Part shown: one piece after another, positions 19,518 through 27,986 of the stretch
How the letters are laid out: every line of letters begins with the position of its first letter
How positions within the stretch are numbered: the first letter of the stretch is position 1
Source: Natrinema sp031626495
GTDB taxonomy: Archaea > Halobacteriota > Halobacteria > Halobacteriales > Natrialbaceae
Reading direction: 5' to 3'
DNA: 64,000 nt
Assembly: GCF_031626495.1 (NCBI RefSeq)
Contig: NZ_JAMQOJ010000003.1
Coordinates: 496,001-560,000 of the forward strand
Notes under the pieces: model-generated
Told to the model about the DNA's origin: nothing
Databases searched by the model: none
Seen by the model: only the letters and a program-made list of their open reading frames with translations
Position numbers and translations under genes: made by a program

Positions 19518-19805
19518 CTAGTTCCGCTCGTTCGACTGCGCGGGTAAATTCTCGAGTGCCGCTTCCAGGTCTTCGATTATTCGTTCGTGGTCTCTGATCG
19601 CCTCTTCGATCGTCGTCCGAAGTTCCGTCTCTGCGGTCTCTCGTTCCAGGTGCTGTATTAGTAAATACCGCTCAAGCGCCTGGCCGGATCGCGTATGGGC
19701 GTCGAGCAGATTCTTCGTTATCTCCCAGGCGTTCTCTACCGCTGCCCCGCTTTCGTTTTGTGTTTTATAAATGCCCGTTTCCTCTCCCCCCTCCTTTTGA
19801 TCCAT
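19518..19805 (-). CDS. small helical hypothetical protein
   Basis: 95 residues, mostly charged alpha-helix with likely coiled coil across residues 50-90 (LERETAETELRTTIEEAIRD). The ATG at 19805 is preferred because the minus-strand TATA-like AAGATATAAT (19840-19831) lies about 29 nt upstream, implying a leaderless transcript. A longer frame to 19859 would place that TATA inside the coding sequence. I do not recognise the family. It lies just upstream of the winged-helix gene on the same strand, 97 bases apart. Confidence 0.6.
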   Translation of the reverse strand: MDQKEGGEETGIYKTQNESGAAVENAWEITKNLLDAHTRSGQALERYLLIQHLERETAETELRTTIEEAIRDHERIIEDLEAALENLPAQSNERN

Positions 19806-19830
19806 GAAAAGAAATTCACCCGTAGCATAC

Positions 19831-19840
19831 ATTATATCTT
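19831..19840 (-). promoter_or_regulatory. TATA box for the 19805 gene
   Basis: AAGATATAAT on the minus strand, about 29 nt before ATG 19805. This spacing decides the start. Confidence 0.5.
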
Positions 19841-20039
19841 CTGGCCTTTCCCGCAGCAAGCCGCCTCAAGGGGCGACGTGAATATTGTGGCAGCATATAT
19901 ACTTCTGGTAGCCACCAACAGCAGACCCATTATTTCGAAACAGGTAGTGTTTCATTTTACGTATTCGAGTCGTCCAGACTAGCTACGAGCGCGCGCAGTC
20001 GAACAGCGAGCGGATGGCGCGTTTCGCTGGTCGAACGCC

Positions 20040-20206
20040 GGGCTAGGAGCGGTGCGGTTCGTCTCGCCGAACGAACACCGCGGTGGCGACCCTGCCAATG
20101 CCCGTACAAGTGTCTTGTGACCACCGCTGAGGCAGCCGGTCGCTGCGCATCCGACCAGCAGTACAAGATACCCGGCCGCTGTCGTGAGAAACCCGGGCAG
20201 TCCCAC
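20040..20206 (-). pseudogene. frameshifted small membrane protein remnant
   Basis: From ATG 20206 the frame reads MGLPGFLTTAAGYLVLLVG followed by CAATGCLSGG, close to the N-terminus of the 1538 protein (MGLAGFGKTVIELCLLLIG, then SATAGYLVGR). After about 40 residues the similarity continues in another frame (VATAVFVRRDE versus GTAFVRPLER), so a frameshift has broken it. Function unknown. The call rests on similarity seen by eye. Confidence 0.4.
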
Positions 20207-20568
20207 GGCCTGAAAGTCGCCTCTCGAGATTCTACTAGTGGAGGCTAGTCGGACGCGCCACTCAGAGACGATTCGCTTCTTGGTCTCATCTCCCTAGATA
20301 GTACTAGCAAGGAAATGGCCACGGTGCTAGGGAGGGTTCGGGGTGTCGGGCCTGGCAGGATTGGGTGATGTCGCTACCAGCACCACCGCGGAAGCGACGG
20401 TCCATTCTCGATTTTACGTCGCAACCGGCGCCTGGAGAGATCACTCTACGCTGCAAGTTTTTGATAATAACTAAAAGCTATTGCCAATATAGCCAACACA
20501 ACAGCAGATGGATGACCGTTATCAGTCCGGTGTTGAGGAGTTCGTTCTCGACGCAGATCCCGGATCGC
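20207..20568. other. intergenic with A+T-rich tract
   Basis: About 360 bases before the decayed orc1 copy. The stretch at 20455-20505 is A+T-rich and could be a decayed origin or promoter region. No clear origin-recognition box was identified. Confidence 0.35.
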
Positions 20569-21185
20569 ATGAGCACGTCTGACGACCGCTTCGCCGTCGC
20601 CGCGCCCACGGAGCGCGTCGTCGCCGACAAGGGCGCAGTAGATCCGCTCGCCGACCCGGACGACATTCACGCGCGAGACCCATGAGAGCGCACTTGCGAC
20701 GCTCCTCTCCGGCGTCCCCGATGGCGGTCTCGATTGACGGCCTGCCGGGGACCGGCAAGACGCTGCCGACGCGGTGGATCTGCTAGAGTTCGCCGCCCGC
20801 CAGGACGATATTGCGGTGGAGCACGTGAATCTGAAGGAGTGCCGGACGCTCTTTAGCGCGGCCAACGAGTTCTGCTTCGAACTCACGGGCGAGAAAAAGG
20901 GTGCCTACGAAGATTTGGACGGCGTCTTCACCGGGATCTGGACGGCGCTCGCCGACTACCCCGACTGGACCGTGTTGCTGTTGGACGAGATCGATCACGT
21001 CCAGCACGACACCAACTATGAGCCCACCAAGTTCGTCTACCGGCTGCTGCGCGGCGAGGGGAACGCGCCCGCGGGATCGATCGCTCGGTCTGGCTCATCA
21101 GTAACGACCCCCTCGCGATCGATCTCCGACTGGACAGCCGCGTCGCACGCGCGATGACCGACGAGGCGGTGGTCGTCCCCCAGAC
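20569..21185 (+). pseudogene. decayed orc1/cdc6 copy
   Basis: Starts MSTSDDRFAVAAPTERVVAD, matching the intact Orc1 at 22274 (start MSKYDDLFDATAPTERVFAN). The frame is lost after 38 residues. The Walker A (GLPGTGKT) continues in another frame, followed by a stop. A third segment resumes with HVNLKECRTLFSAANE and LLLDEIDHVQHDTNYEP, the Walker B region. Similarity fades after the DSRV region near 21170, so the C-terminal winged helix is absent. At least two frameshifts plus truncation make it non-functional. It is probably an old duplicate. Confidence 0.9.
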
Positions 21186-21219
21186 GGGCTCGCGGAGTGG
21201 CACGACTGCTGGGGCATGC

Positions 21220-21651
21220 TCACACTGTTGCAGGATCGATTCGGCGCACAATGCCATCGAAGTCGTTGTCGAAACTCATGACGCCATCGAGATCGTGACG
21301 CCGACAGAGCGCGACGGACGTTGCATCGGTGAAACTCAGCGCGTGATCGTCATACTGGTCGAAGATGTCGACGGCATCGGCGAACACGGCTGCTGACACG
21401 CGGAGCATCTCATATGTCTGTGGATATGATTCGATACCGCGGAGTTTCTCGCCGAGGTGCTGCGCTGGTGCGAACGACCCGCTTCGCTTCAGCGTCAGTG
21501 TCACAGCTTCATCGTAGAGATAGTCGCTCACGTAGGGCTGGCCGAAGGTCCCGCTGTAGACCGCCTCGAGCGCGTCGCTCGCAGTGGCATGTCGAGACGC
21601 GTCACGATCGTGATCCGCGTACAGCACGCCCGTGTCGATGAGGACCGTCAT
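21220..21651 (-). CDS. vapC: PIN-domain toxin (VapC family)
   Basis: 143 residues. PIN-domain acidic residues are visible: Asp in VLIDTGVLYADHD, Glu/Asp in SDYLYDEAVTLTL, Asp in LSFTDATSVALC and Asp in VMSFDNDFDGI. The family cleaves RNA (often tRNA or rRNA) using Mg ions at this acidic cluster. It overlaps the antitoxin gene upstream by four bases (ATGA at 21651-21648), the usual antitoxin-first order. It lies between the two orc1 copies, consistent with a plasmid-stabilising role. Confidence 0.9.
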   Translation of the reverse strand: MTVLIDTGVLYADHDRDASRHATASDALEAVYSGTFGQPYVSDYLYDEAVTLTLKRSGSFAPAQHLGEKLRGIESYPQTYEMLRVSAAVFADAVDIFDQYDDHALSFTDATSVALCRRHDLDGVMSFDNDFDGIVRRIDPATV

Positions 21652-21923
21652 CCGTACAGCACGTCGTCGATATCGTCTTCAGCAGTCTCGACGCCGGACT
21701 GAAAGCGATTGCGACGCATGGCCTCCTTCTCGGCGTCCGAGAGCGGAACCGTCGTCTCCCGGAACGAGTCAATAATGTCGGCGCGCGATTCGTAGGCGTC
21801 ATCGATGAGGCGCGTGAGGAGGTCCTGTTGGGTGACGCTCACCTCCGTCCGAAGCCGGATCTCCGCCTGGAGCTCCTCGAGTCGTGATTTTGCGTCCTCG
21901 TCAACTTTGACCGCCGTTGCCAT
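21648..21923 (-). CDS. vapB: VapB-type antitoxin
   Basis: 91 residues. The N-terminus (TAVKVDEDAKSRLEELQAEI then RTEVSVTQQDLLTRLIDDAY) fits a ribbon-helix-helix DNA-binding domain. The acidic C-terminus (ETAEDDIDDVLYG) is the kind of tail that binds PIN toxins. It overlaps the toxin start by four bases. Probably neutralises the toxin and represses its own promoter. Confidence 0.85.
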   Translation of the reverse strand: MATAVKVDEDAKSRLEELQAEIRLRTEVSVTQQDLLTRLIDDAYESRADIIDSFRETTVPLSDAEKEAMRRNRFQSGVETAEDDIDDVLYG

Positions 21924-22273
21924 ACGGGCTAGTTACGGGTGAAACCTGGTAACCCTTTCTACCGAGTGACGATGGCGGGCAGCCGCGGACCAGCGGACTG
22001 CAGCAACTGAACAGAGCCGCCTATTGGCTGGCAACCACCGGCTCGCATTCGCTGTGAACGTCACCGATGCCCTCCTCGATCGTCAATCGCGGCCGATTGC
22101 CACCGAACCGGTCCAGAAGAGATCCTCTCAAATCGGGCTGCGGTGGTCTTCACGCCGTCACGAGGAAGATTCTCGATTATACTAGATATGGTTGTATGAA
22201 AGCGTAGTTGGCGTAGCGTGGGAGCCGATACGTTCATTGCTGACACGCGACTACCACGACCACTCCCGATCGT
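21924..22273. promoter_or_regulatory. divergent region between vapBC and orc1
   Basis: About 350 bases. A TATA-like GATTATACTAG near 22172-22182 could drive orc1. Replication origins usually lie next to haloarchaeal orc1 genes, but I found no convincing pair of origin-recognition boxes here by eye. Confidence 0.35.
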
Positions 22274-23494
22274 ATGAGTAAGTACGACGACCTCTTCGAC
22301 GCGACCGCGCCCACGGAGCGCGTCTTCGCCAACAAGGGCGCGCTGGATCCACTGGCCAACCCGGACACAATCCACGCCCGCGAGGCCCAGGAACGCGAGC
22401 TCGCGACCATCCTGAACGGCGTCCACGACGGCTACCTCCCGCCGACGGTCTCGCTCTACGGCCCGCCGGGGACGGGTAAAACGCTTACGGCGCGTCGGAT
22501 TTGCGACGAATTCGCGGCCCGCCATGAGGGGGTCGCCGTCGAGTACGTCAATCTGAAGGAGTGTCGGACGCTGTTTAGTGCCGCCAACGAGATCCTCTAC
22601 GAACTGGCCGGCGAGCGGAAGGGCGCCTACGCCGGCCTCGATGGGGTGTTCGCGGGGATCTGGACGGCCCTCGCGGACTACCCCGACTGGACGATCCTCC
22701 TCCTCGACGAAATCGACCACGTCCAGCACGACACGAACTACGAGCCGAACGACTTCTTCTACCGGCTGCTCCGCGGCGAGGGGAAACTTGCGCGGGGGAT
22801 CGATCTGTCGGTCTGGCTCCTCAGCAACGAACTCCTCGAGGTCGACCTCCGGCTGGACAGCCGCGTCGAAAGCGCGATGAGCGACGAACAGGTTTTCTTC
22901 CCGCCGTACGACGCCGCCGACCTCGAGGCGGTGCTCGCCCCCCGGCTCAAGCGAGCATTTCGCGACGAGGCTGTGCCGGACGACGTGTGCGCCTACGGCG
23001 TCCGGGAGGCCGCCCGGCGCTGGGGTGACGCCCGGAAGGCGCTCACCCTGTTTCGCCAGGCCGGCGAGACCGCCACCGAGCGCGGGCTCACCCAGCTGAC
23101 CACCGACTGTCTCGACGTCAATCTCGATGCGACTGAGCGGGAGGCAATGCACGCCAAACTACTCGCACTGCCCGAAAACCACTTCGTCGTCCTGATCGGC
23201 ATCACGGGCTGGGATCAGGGCACGGAGATCAAACAGCCCGTGACGACCGCCGAGGTCCACGAACTCGTCCAGGGCGATGACCTCCCGGCAGGGTTGCAGC
23301 TCGGCGAGCGTGCGATTCGCGAGGTCATTACCGATCTCGAAACGATGGGCCTGGTCACGACCTGGATCGACTCCCGCGGGGCCGAGGGCCGCGTCAAGCA
23401 GATCGAGACGACGTTTGATCCCCACTGGGTGCGCGCGGCGATCGAACCGTATGCATCGGAATCGACGTATCTTGCCTCCCTAGACACGGGTTGA
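22274..23494 (+). CDS. orc1: Orc1/Cdc6 replication initiator
   Basis: 406 residues, full length for the family. AAA+ motifs: Walker A GPPGTGKT (63-70), Walker B LLLDEI (142-147), sensor 1 SN (184-185) and sensor 2 GDARKAL (251-257). The C-terminal region (about 295-395) contains the winged-helix DNA-binding domain (VTTAEVHELVQ ... IREVITDLETMGLVTTW). Family members bind origin boxes and load MCM. The gene sits 1.1 kb from a decayed copy and beside a toxin-antitoxin pair, a setting more like a secondary replicon initiator than the main chromosomal one. Confidence 0.95.
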   Translation: MSKYDDLFDATAPTERVFANKGALDPLANPDTIHAREAQERELATILNGVHDGYLPPTVSLYGPPGTGKTLTARRICDEFAARHEGVAVEYVNLKECRTLFSAANEILYELAGERKGAYAGLDGVFAGIWTALADYPDWTILLLDEIDHVQHDTNYEPNDFFYRLLRGEGKLARGIDLSVWLLSNELLEVDLRLDSRVESAMSDEQVFFPPYDAADLEAVLAPRLKRAFRDEAVPDDVCAYGVREAARRWGDARKALTLFRQAGETATERGLTQLTTDCLDVNLDATEREAMHAKLLALPENHFVVLIGITGWDQGTEIKQPVTTAEVHELVQGDDLPAGLQLGERAIREVITDLETMGLVTTWIDSRGAEGRVKQIETTFDPHWVRAAIEPYASESTYLASLDTG

Positions 23495-23578
23495 ACACCA
23501 GCGACCGGCGTCGCGGTGGAACACCTATTGTCCTACACCGCATATGTCACCGTGGCACACGAGCAGTCGCCTCTGAGT

Positions 23579-23968
23579 ATGACATCAGAACAAACTCGGC
23601 GGACGCAAATCTGGGAGCGCTACGTCCTACGGGGGGAGCCACGCGAGACAGTCGTGGCGGAGGTCGCAGCCGATCTCGACGTCGACGAGGCAACGATCCG
23701 CGAGGACCTCGATTCGATACGGACGTGGCTGCCGGACCTCGACGAGTTCCGTGATATCGGCGGCATTGCCCTCGTTGTGGAACTCCGTGCCAACCGCCAA
23801 CAACTGCACCAACTCGCGGATGAGGCACGGGACGACGAAGATATCACTGAAGAACGGAAGATCCGACAGGAAATCAACCGCTCGATCAACGTCGAACGAC
23901 AGCTTCACGACACACTGCCAAAGACGAAAGCGACTGGGATGGAAGAGTTCATGAAAGATCCGTTCTAA
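23579..23968 (+). CDS. HTH-containing hypothetical protein
   Basis: 129 residues from ATG 23579; the longer frame to 23516 adds an unlikely N-terminus. Residues 5-55 form a helix-turn-helix-like start (WERYVLRGEPRETVVAEVAA then DEATIREDLDSIRTWLPDL), and the rest is charged helix. It lies 84 bases downstream of orc1 on the same strand and may be co-expressed. The resemblance to small phage or plasmid DNA-binding proteins is general only. Confidence 0.75.
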   Translation: MTSEQTRRTQIWERYVLRGEPRETVVAEVAADLDVDEATIREDLDSIRTWLPDLDEFRDIGGIALVVELRANRQQLHQLADEARDDEDITEERKIRQEINRSINVERQLHDTLPKTKATGMEEFMKDPF

Positions 23969-24418
23969 CGGCGGTGTCGGTGTACGCCGTGTAGCAGCTG
24001 AGCCAATGGATCCTGGCAAGGCTCGACTGCACTCAGTGTAACTCGTGCGAGCTTTCACTCCGATTTACGGCTGTGAGGAGACGTCCCAAGCGGGCGATCA
24101 CACCGTTCGGTCTTCGACACAGTGCCGGGTGGCAGCAGGGGTGCCGAGGACCAGCGCGCGCCGAGCCGGTCGGCCGGGCGGGTCTGCCGCCGAGACGGCG
24201 ACCACGGCGCCCCCCTCGAGTCGGTCACCGACTGCTTGTGGCGCGGTGTGCGCAGCTCGGGCGGGCGGACCTCGGTGTCGCCAGGGGAAGCCCATCCGAG
24301 CCGCTGTCCCAGGACTGTGTGCCGCGATGTGCTGATGGAAATCGCGACGCCGTAAGCCACGGGCTGCCACCCTCAGGAACCGGCCACCGTGCCTGGCACT
24401 TCGCCCGCACAGTGTTGA
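23969..24418. other. intergenic, no gene seen
   Basis: About 450 bases between convergent genes. Frames are Arg/Ala/Pro-rich noise and no repeat or structured element was recognised. Confidence 0.45.
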
Positions 24419-24619
24419 TTACGGCTGGTCGGGGGCCGTCGCCGGCAGACAGGCGTCGCTGCAGTAGTGGTACTCGAACACGTCGGCGCCGTCGCGGATC
24501 CGCCACGTCAGCTGGCGGTCGCGCGCGCCGATCGTGGCCTCGCAGGCGTGGCAGGTCGTCGCCTCTTGGAGCCGGTGGTGCGCCGAGGGCGAGGCCGGCT
24601 CGCTGTACTGGTACTCCAT
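24419..24619 (-). CDS. small zinc-finger protein (haloarchaeal)
   Basis: 66 residues from ATG 24619. It carries two Cys pairs, TCHACE and YCSDACLP, separated by about 25 residues, a treble-clef-like zinc site typical of very small haloarchaeal zinc-finger proteins. The much longer frame through 25774 is the antisense shadow of the 24917 gene. Divergent from the acyltransferase-like pseudogene. Role unknown. Confidence 0.75.
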   Translation of the reverse strand: MEYQYSEPASPSAHHRLQEATTCHACEATIGARDRQLTWRIRDGADVFEYHYCSDACLPATAPDQP

Positions 24620-24916
24620 AGGCGGACGCCACCGCCCACCGACAAATATGGTCTGGTGATTTTCATCGATTGTTATATTATCACGCCAGACCGATCGCCG
24701 GCGGGACTGAGCCGTGGGGGCGGCCTCGCACTCGGCAACCCACCGCTCGACCAGCAGGGCGTCCGCGCCGAACTCGACGGGCTCACGGCCCCCAGCGAGG
24801 CGTCCCGCGGGTCGCGTGGCCCCCACGACGCCACGGCGAGCGCCACCCCCGCCGCGCTTGCAGCGAGTGAGGTTGGCTACAGGGGCTACGCCGCCGCTGG
24901 GGAAACGGGGGCATCG

Positions 24917-25950
24917 GTGACGCAGCCGGCCGACGCCTGCGACGTCCGAATACTCGAGACGCTGGACGCGGTGGCGCAAGACCGCTGGAACGGTGTGGTC
25001 GCCCACGCCCCGCAGGGGAGCGTCTTCCACCGCTACGAGTGGCTCCACGCGATCGAGACCGGGCTCGGCGCCACCCCCCGCCATCTGCTGGTGACCAAAG
25101 ACGGCAACCCCATCGGCCTCCTCCCGCACTTCGTTCGGGCCCTGCCAGTGGTCCCCTTCCGGCGGCTCCAGTCGCTGTATCCGGGCTTCGGGGGCCCGGC
25201 GATCACGACGGACGCCGCGGCGGTTCTGTCGCGTATGACGGCCACGGTGCCGGCGTGCTGTTCCGGGCGGACGATCGTCCACGAGATCCGGGCGTGCAAC
25301 ACCGACTATCTCCGCTACAGCACACTCTTGCGCGCCCAGGGGTATCGGCTCGCCCGGCTGACCGGCCGGTTCCAGCTGCGGCTCGAGCAGGGGTATGCCC
25401 GGATTTGGGACGGGATGAGCACCACCCGCCGCAAGGAGATCCGGCGGGGCCGAGAGCGGGACGCCGACATCGTTGAAGAACCGATTACACGGGCGACGTT
25501 GCGGCGCTTCTACCAGGCCTACACCCGCCACATGGCCCAGGTCGGCGGCGATCCCTATCCGTTCGCGTTCTTCGCGGCGCTCCAGGCGATGGCCGACCGG
25601 CTCCTGGTGCTCACGCTCCGCATCGACGGCGACTATGCGGGTGGCTTTCTGGAACTTTTGGACGACGATCAGGACACGGTCCACGGGCTGTTCGCGGCGG
25701 TCCCCGAGGACGACCGCGACGCCCATGCCTCGGCACTCCTCTACGACCACGTCACCTGCTGGGCGATCGACCACGGCTACGCGACGTACGATTTCGGGGG
25801 GAGACGGACGACGTCCGGCGGGGGACGTTCCGCTTTAAGGAGAGTTTCGGGGGCCAGCTCGTCGCGAACTGCTACTGGGAACGCGGCCTGAGCCGGGTGT
25901 GGCCGCTGGTGCGCGCGGCCCGGGCGCGGTATCGGCGCCAGACGGCGTGA
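24917..25950 (+). pseudogene. GNAT/FemAB-like acyltransferase, frameshifted near the C-terminus
   Basis: From GTG 24917 the frame encodes a FemAB/GNAT-fold protein: WNGVVAHAPQGSVFHRYEWL at the start, a RRKEIRRG segment, and YDHVTCWAIDHGYATYDFGG. At a run of six G (25796-25801) the frame is lost. The expected ending, with TFRFKESFGGQLVANCYWER and a stop at 25948-25950, continues in another frame. One extra G would restore about 345 residues. This may be a real frameshift or a sequencing error in a homopolymer. Such proteins often act in cell-surface polysaccharide modification. Confidence 0.8.
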
Positions 25951-26358
25951 CGGCGATCGCTCGCGACAGACCCGCGCGCGCGGTCTGACCGATGGGGGGC
26001 CACCCCTGCAGCGCCTAGTACTAGGCACGAGAATTCTAGCTGCCCGCGATGACAAGAACGTGATAGACATGCGCGAGCGTCGCGTTGCCATCACGTGGCG
26101 CACCTCAGAGCGCCATCCGAGAGTCAAGCGGCCTCCTGGCATCCGTGATCGTGGGCCCCACCCCGATTGCCATCCCACGGGAAGAGCGGAGGGGGCTGCC
26201 GGCCCTTGGCGGTGGGTGCTTGAGACGCGACTGGACGGCAGGGACCACTCTTGCCGCGTGGTGAGTCGTGTCGCCCCGCACCGTGCTGCACAAGCGGGAC
26301 CGAGCGTTGCCATCGGGACACGGACCCGACGTGCGACGTGCGCCCTCGCCACCGGCGG
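25951..26358. other. intergenic with CTAGTACTAG palindrome
   Basis: About 400 bases without a convincing gene. GCCTAGTACTAGGC (26013-26026) is a perfect 14-base palindrome whose 10-base core recurs in two other intergenic spots of this window. Confidence 0.5.
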
Positions 26359-26931
26359 TCAGGCGTCGGCGGCGCGTGACGCGCCGAGGTAGGCCCAGAT
26401 ACGCAGCCCGATGAAGACCAGCAGCGCCGTCACGATCAGGCGAAGTTCCGGGTGGGTCCCTGGCTGGCGGTAGAGTTCGAGGAGGCGCACCCAGGGGGCG
26501 ACGCTGTCGCCCGTATACCGGGGCGCGGCGAGCAGCGGCCAGCCCAGGTAGGTCAGCTCAGCGGAAGCGCCCACACGCAGAGGGGCGAGACTATCGCCGA
26601 CCAGATGCGACAGATAGCCGATCGCGAACGCCGCCGGGGTGACGGCATACAGGCGTGCGCCCCAGCGGTGCGCAGGATACCGGCGGTGGAGCGCGTGGAC
26701 GCCCCATGTGACGCAGCCGGCGATGAGGACGGCACTCAGCAGCGAGTGGGCGGCCGACCGGCCGCTTGCGAGGATGCCGTAATACGCCAGTGGTTTATCG
26801 ACGAGGTCGGGGAACTGACTCCCGACCGCCAGCGGGAGCAGTGCCCAGCGCGCCGGCAACGACCGGCGCGTCAGGGCCGCGTACGCGACGTAGCAGAGAT
26901 ATGCAAAGGCGAGATGGCCGAGCGGAAACAC
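26359..26931 (-). CDS. YdjM-like membrane-bound metal-dependent hydrolase
   Basis: 190 residues from GTG 26931. Starts with FPLGHLAFAYLCYVAY, the His of the membrane-hydrolase family, followed by GSQFPDLVDKPLAYY (the DxxDKP signature) and SAAHSLLSAVLI, then GYLSHLVGDSLAP. Five or six helices. The GTG start is supported by a TATA-like CTTTATCAG about 27 nt upstream (26954-26962) and by alignment with the 51890 homologue; a longer frame to 27087 is less likely. Proteins of this family (YdjM, formerly DUF457) have unknown substrates. Two relatives occur in the window, one broken. Confidence 0.85.
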   Translation of the reverse strand: MFPLGHLAFAYLCYVAYAALTRRSLPARWALLPLAVGSQFPDLVDKPLAYYGILASGRSAAHSLLSAVLIAGCVTWGVHALHRRYPAHRWGARLYAVTPAAFAIGYLSHLVGDSLAPLRVGASAELTYLGWPLLAAPRYTGDSVAPWVRLLELYRQPGTHPELRLIVTALLVFIGLRIWAYLGASRAADA

Positions 26932-26953
26932 ACCGTAGGGTGCGTTATGGGCC

Positions 26954-26962
26954 CTGATAAAG
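26954..26962 (-). promoter_or_regulatory. TATA box for the 26931 gene
   Basis: CTTTATCAG on the minus strand, about 27 nt from the GTG at 26931. It supports that start over the upstream in-frame codons. Confidence 0.45.
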
Positions 26963-26992
26963 TCGCATAGTTCGAGGTCGCGGATCGCGATC

Positions 26993-27229
26993 TCAGTCTT
27001 CGCGAGGATCCTCGACAAATTCGTAGAGTCCTCGGGAGACGCGTTTGATCCAGCCGGCATCGCGGAGACTCCGGAGGGAGAACTCAACGTTGCCTTTCTC
27101 GAGGTCGGTCTCGTCGATTAACCATCGAGGATTTGCCCGGCCCCATGGATCGTTGCTGTCACGCCCTTGTTTCAGCACGTCCAAGACGAGTTCGTCGTTC
27201 TCAGTCGGTTCATATCGCTCATTGACCAT
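26993..27229 (-). CDS. small winged-helix DNA-binding protein
   Basis: 78 residues: NDELVLDVLKQGRDSNDPWG, then ANPRWLIDETDLEKGNVEFS and LRSLRDAGWIKRVSRGLYEF. This is the winged-helix pattern of phage- and plasmid-borne haloarchaeal repressors. It lies just upstream of the YdjM-like gene on the same strand but has its own spacing. Target unknown. Confidence 0.82.
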   Translation of the reverse strand: MVNERYEPTENDELVLDVLKQGRDSNDPWGRANPRWLIDETDLEKGNVEFSLRSLRDAGWIKRVSRGLYEFVEDPRED

Positions 27230-27535
27230 ATCTTCGGTCGTACTACACGTCCGTCTCCCATAGTAGAATATCCTTCGTAACCCACATTCTTCTACGGTTT
27301 GTAATCCACTTTGCTTTACAAAGCTATATGGTGCTGGCTGGTGAAGTTTCTCTTAGAGAAGGGCGGAGAGTCACGGAAAGACAGTGGCTCGGTGCTGGCA
27401 CACCGAACCGCGCTTCTCGAGGGTGAGAAGCAGTGATAACTACGAATTCGACCAGCAAAAACTATTCCGTAGACGAACTGTGCGATCACGATTGGTGTAA
27501 CGACCCGACGGGGAATCGACTCCCATATTTCGCGT
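27230..27535. other. intergenic, no gene seen
   Basis: About 306 bases between divergent genes, partly A+T-rich near 27265-27330. Likely promoters, but none can be fixed confidently. Confidence 0.4.
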
Positions 27536-27976
27536 ATGTCACCGCAACGTGCCACCGGGAGGCGAGGCTCGATGCCCAGTGACGACGCCTGTCGGCATGG
27601 ATCGACAACGAACAGCACCCACGACGATGAGCCCACGGTCATCGCAACTCCGGAGGCGGTGTTGACCGGCCATCCCGTTGGGCCACGCTCGAACGGCGCC
27701 GTCTGCATCAGCTGTGGGGAGGCGCTGCACGAGACAGACATCGTGTTCGCGTACGCGTATCGCTGTGCCGAGGCAGCGGACTGGATCGTCTCCCGGCTGT
27801 ACTGTCTCGAGTGTGCGCCTGGGAGGGTCCGATCGCCGACACTTGGCGTGACGGAGGTGCTTGTCGGGGGTCGCCTCGGGACGATCACGTTACCGACGGC
27901 GCGGACCCACCGCCAGTGTCTCACGGAACTGCAGAGCAGAGCGGTCAGTCCACCGACGGACGGGTGTGGGCCATAA
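27536..27976 (+). CDS. putative small zinc-binding protein
   Basis: 146 residues, or 134 from the in-frame ATG at 27572. Two Cys pairs, CISCGEAL and LYCLECAPG, are spaced about 38 residues apart, with aromatic and hydrophobic residues between, suggesting a single zinc site. N- and C-terminal ends are low complexity. It ends ten bases before the tnpB start, so the insertion may have altered its C-terminus. Function unknown. Confidence 0.65.
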   Translation: MSPQRATGRRGSMPSDDACRHGSTTNSTHDDEPTVIATPEAVLTGHPVGPRSNGAVCISCGEALHETDIVFAYAYRCAEAADWIVSRLYCLECAPGRVRSPTLGVTEVLVGGRLGTITLPTARTHRQCLTELQSRAVSPPTDGCGP

Positions 27977-27986
27977 CACTATAGCT

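Noticed and set aside
21924..22273. Replication origin with origin-recognition boxes
   Set aside because: Position next to orc1 is suggestive, but I could not see paired box sequences. A matrix scan would be decisive.
22061..23152. 363-codon minus frame opposite orc1
   Set aside because: Shadow of the orc1 gene; the plus strand carries all AAA+ motifs.
24419..25774. 451-codon minus frame
   Set aside because: Only its last 66 codons (24619-24419) look real, as a small zinc-finger protein. The rest is antisense to the acyltransferase-like gene.
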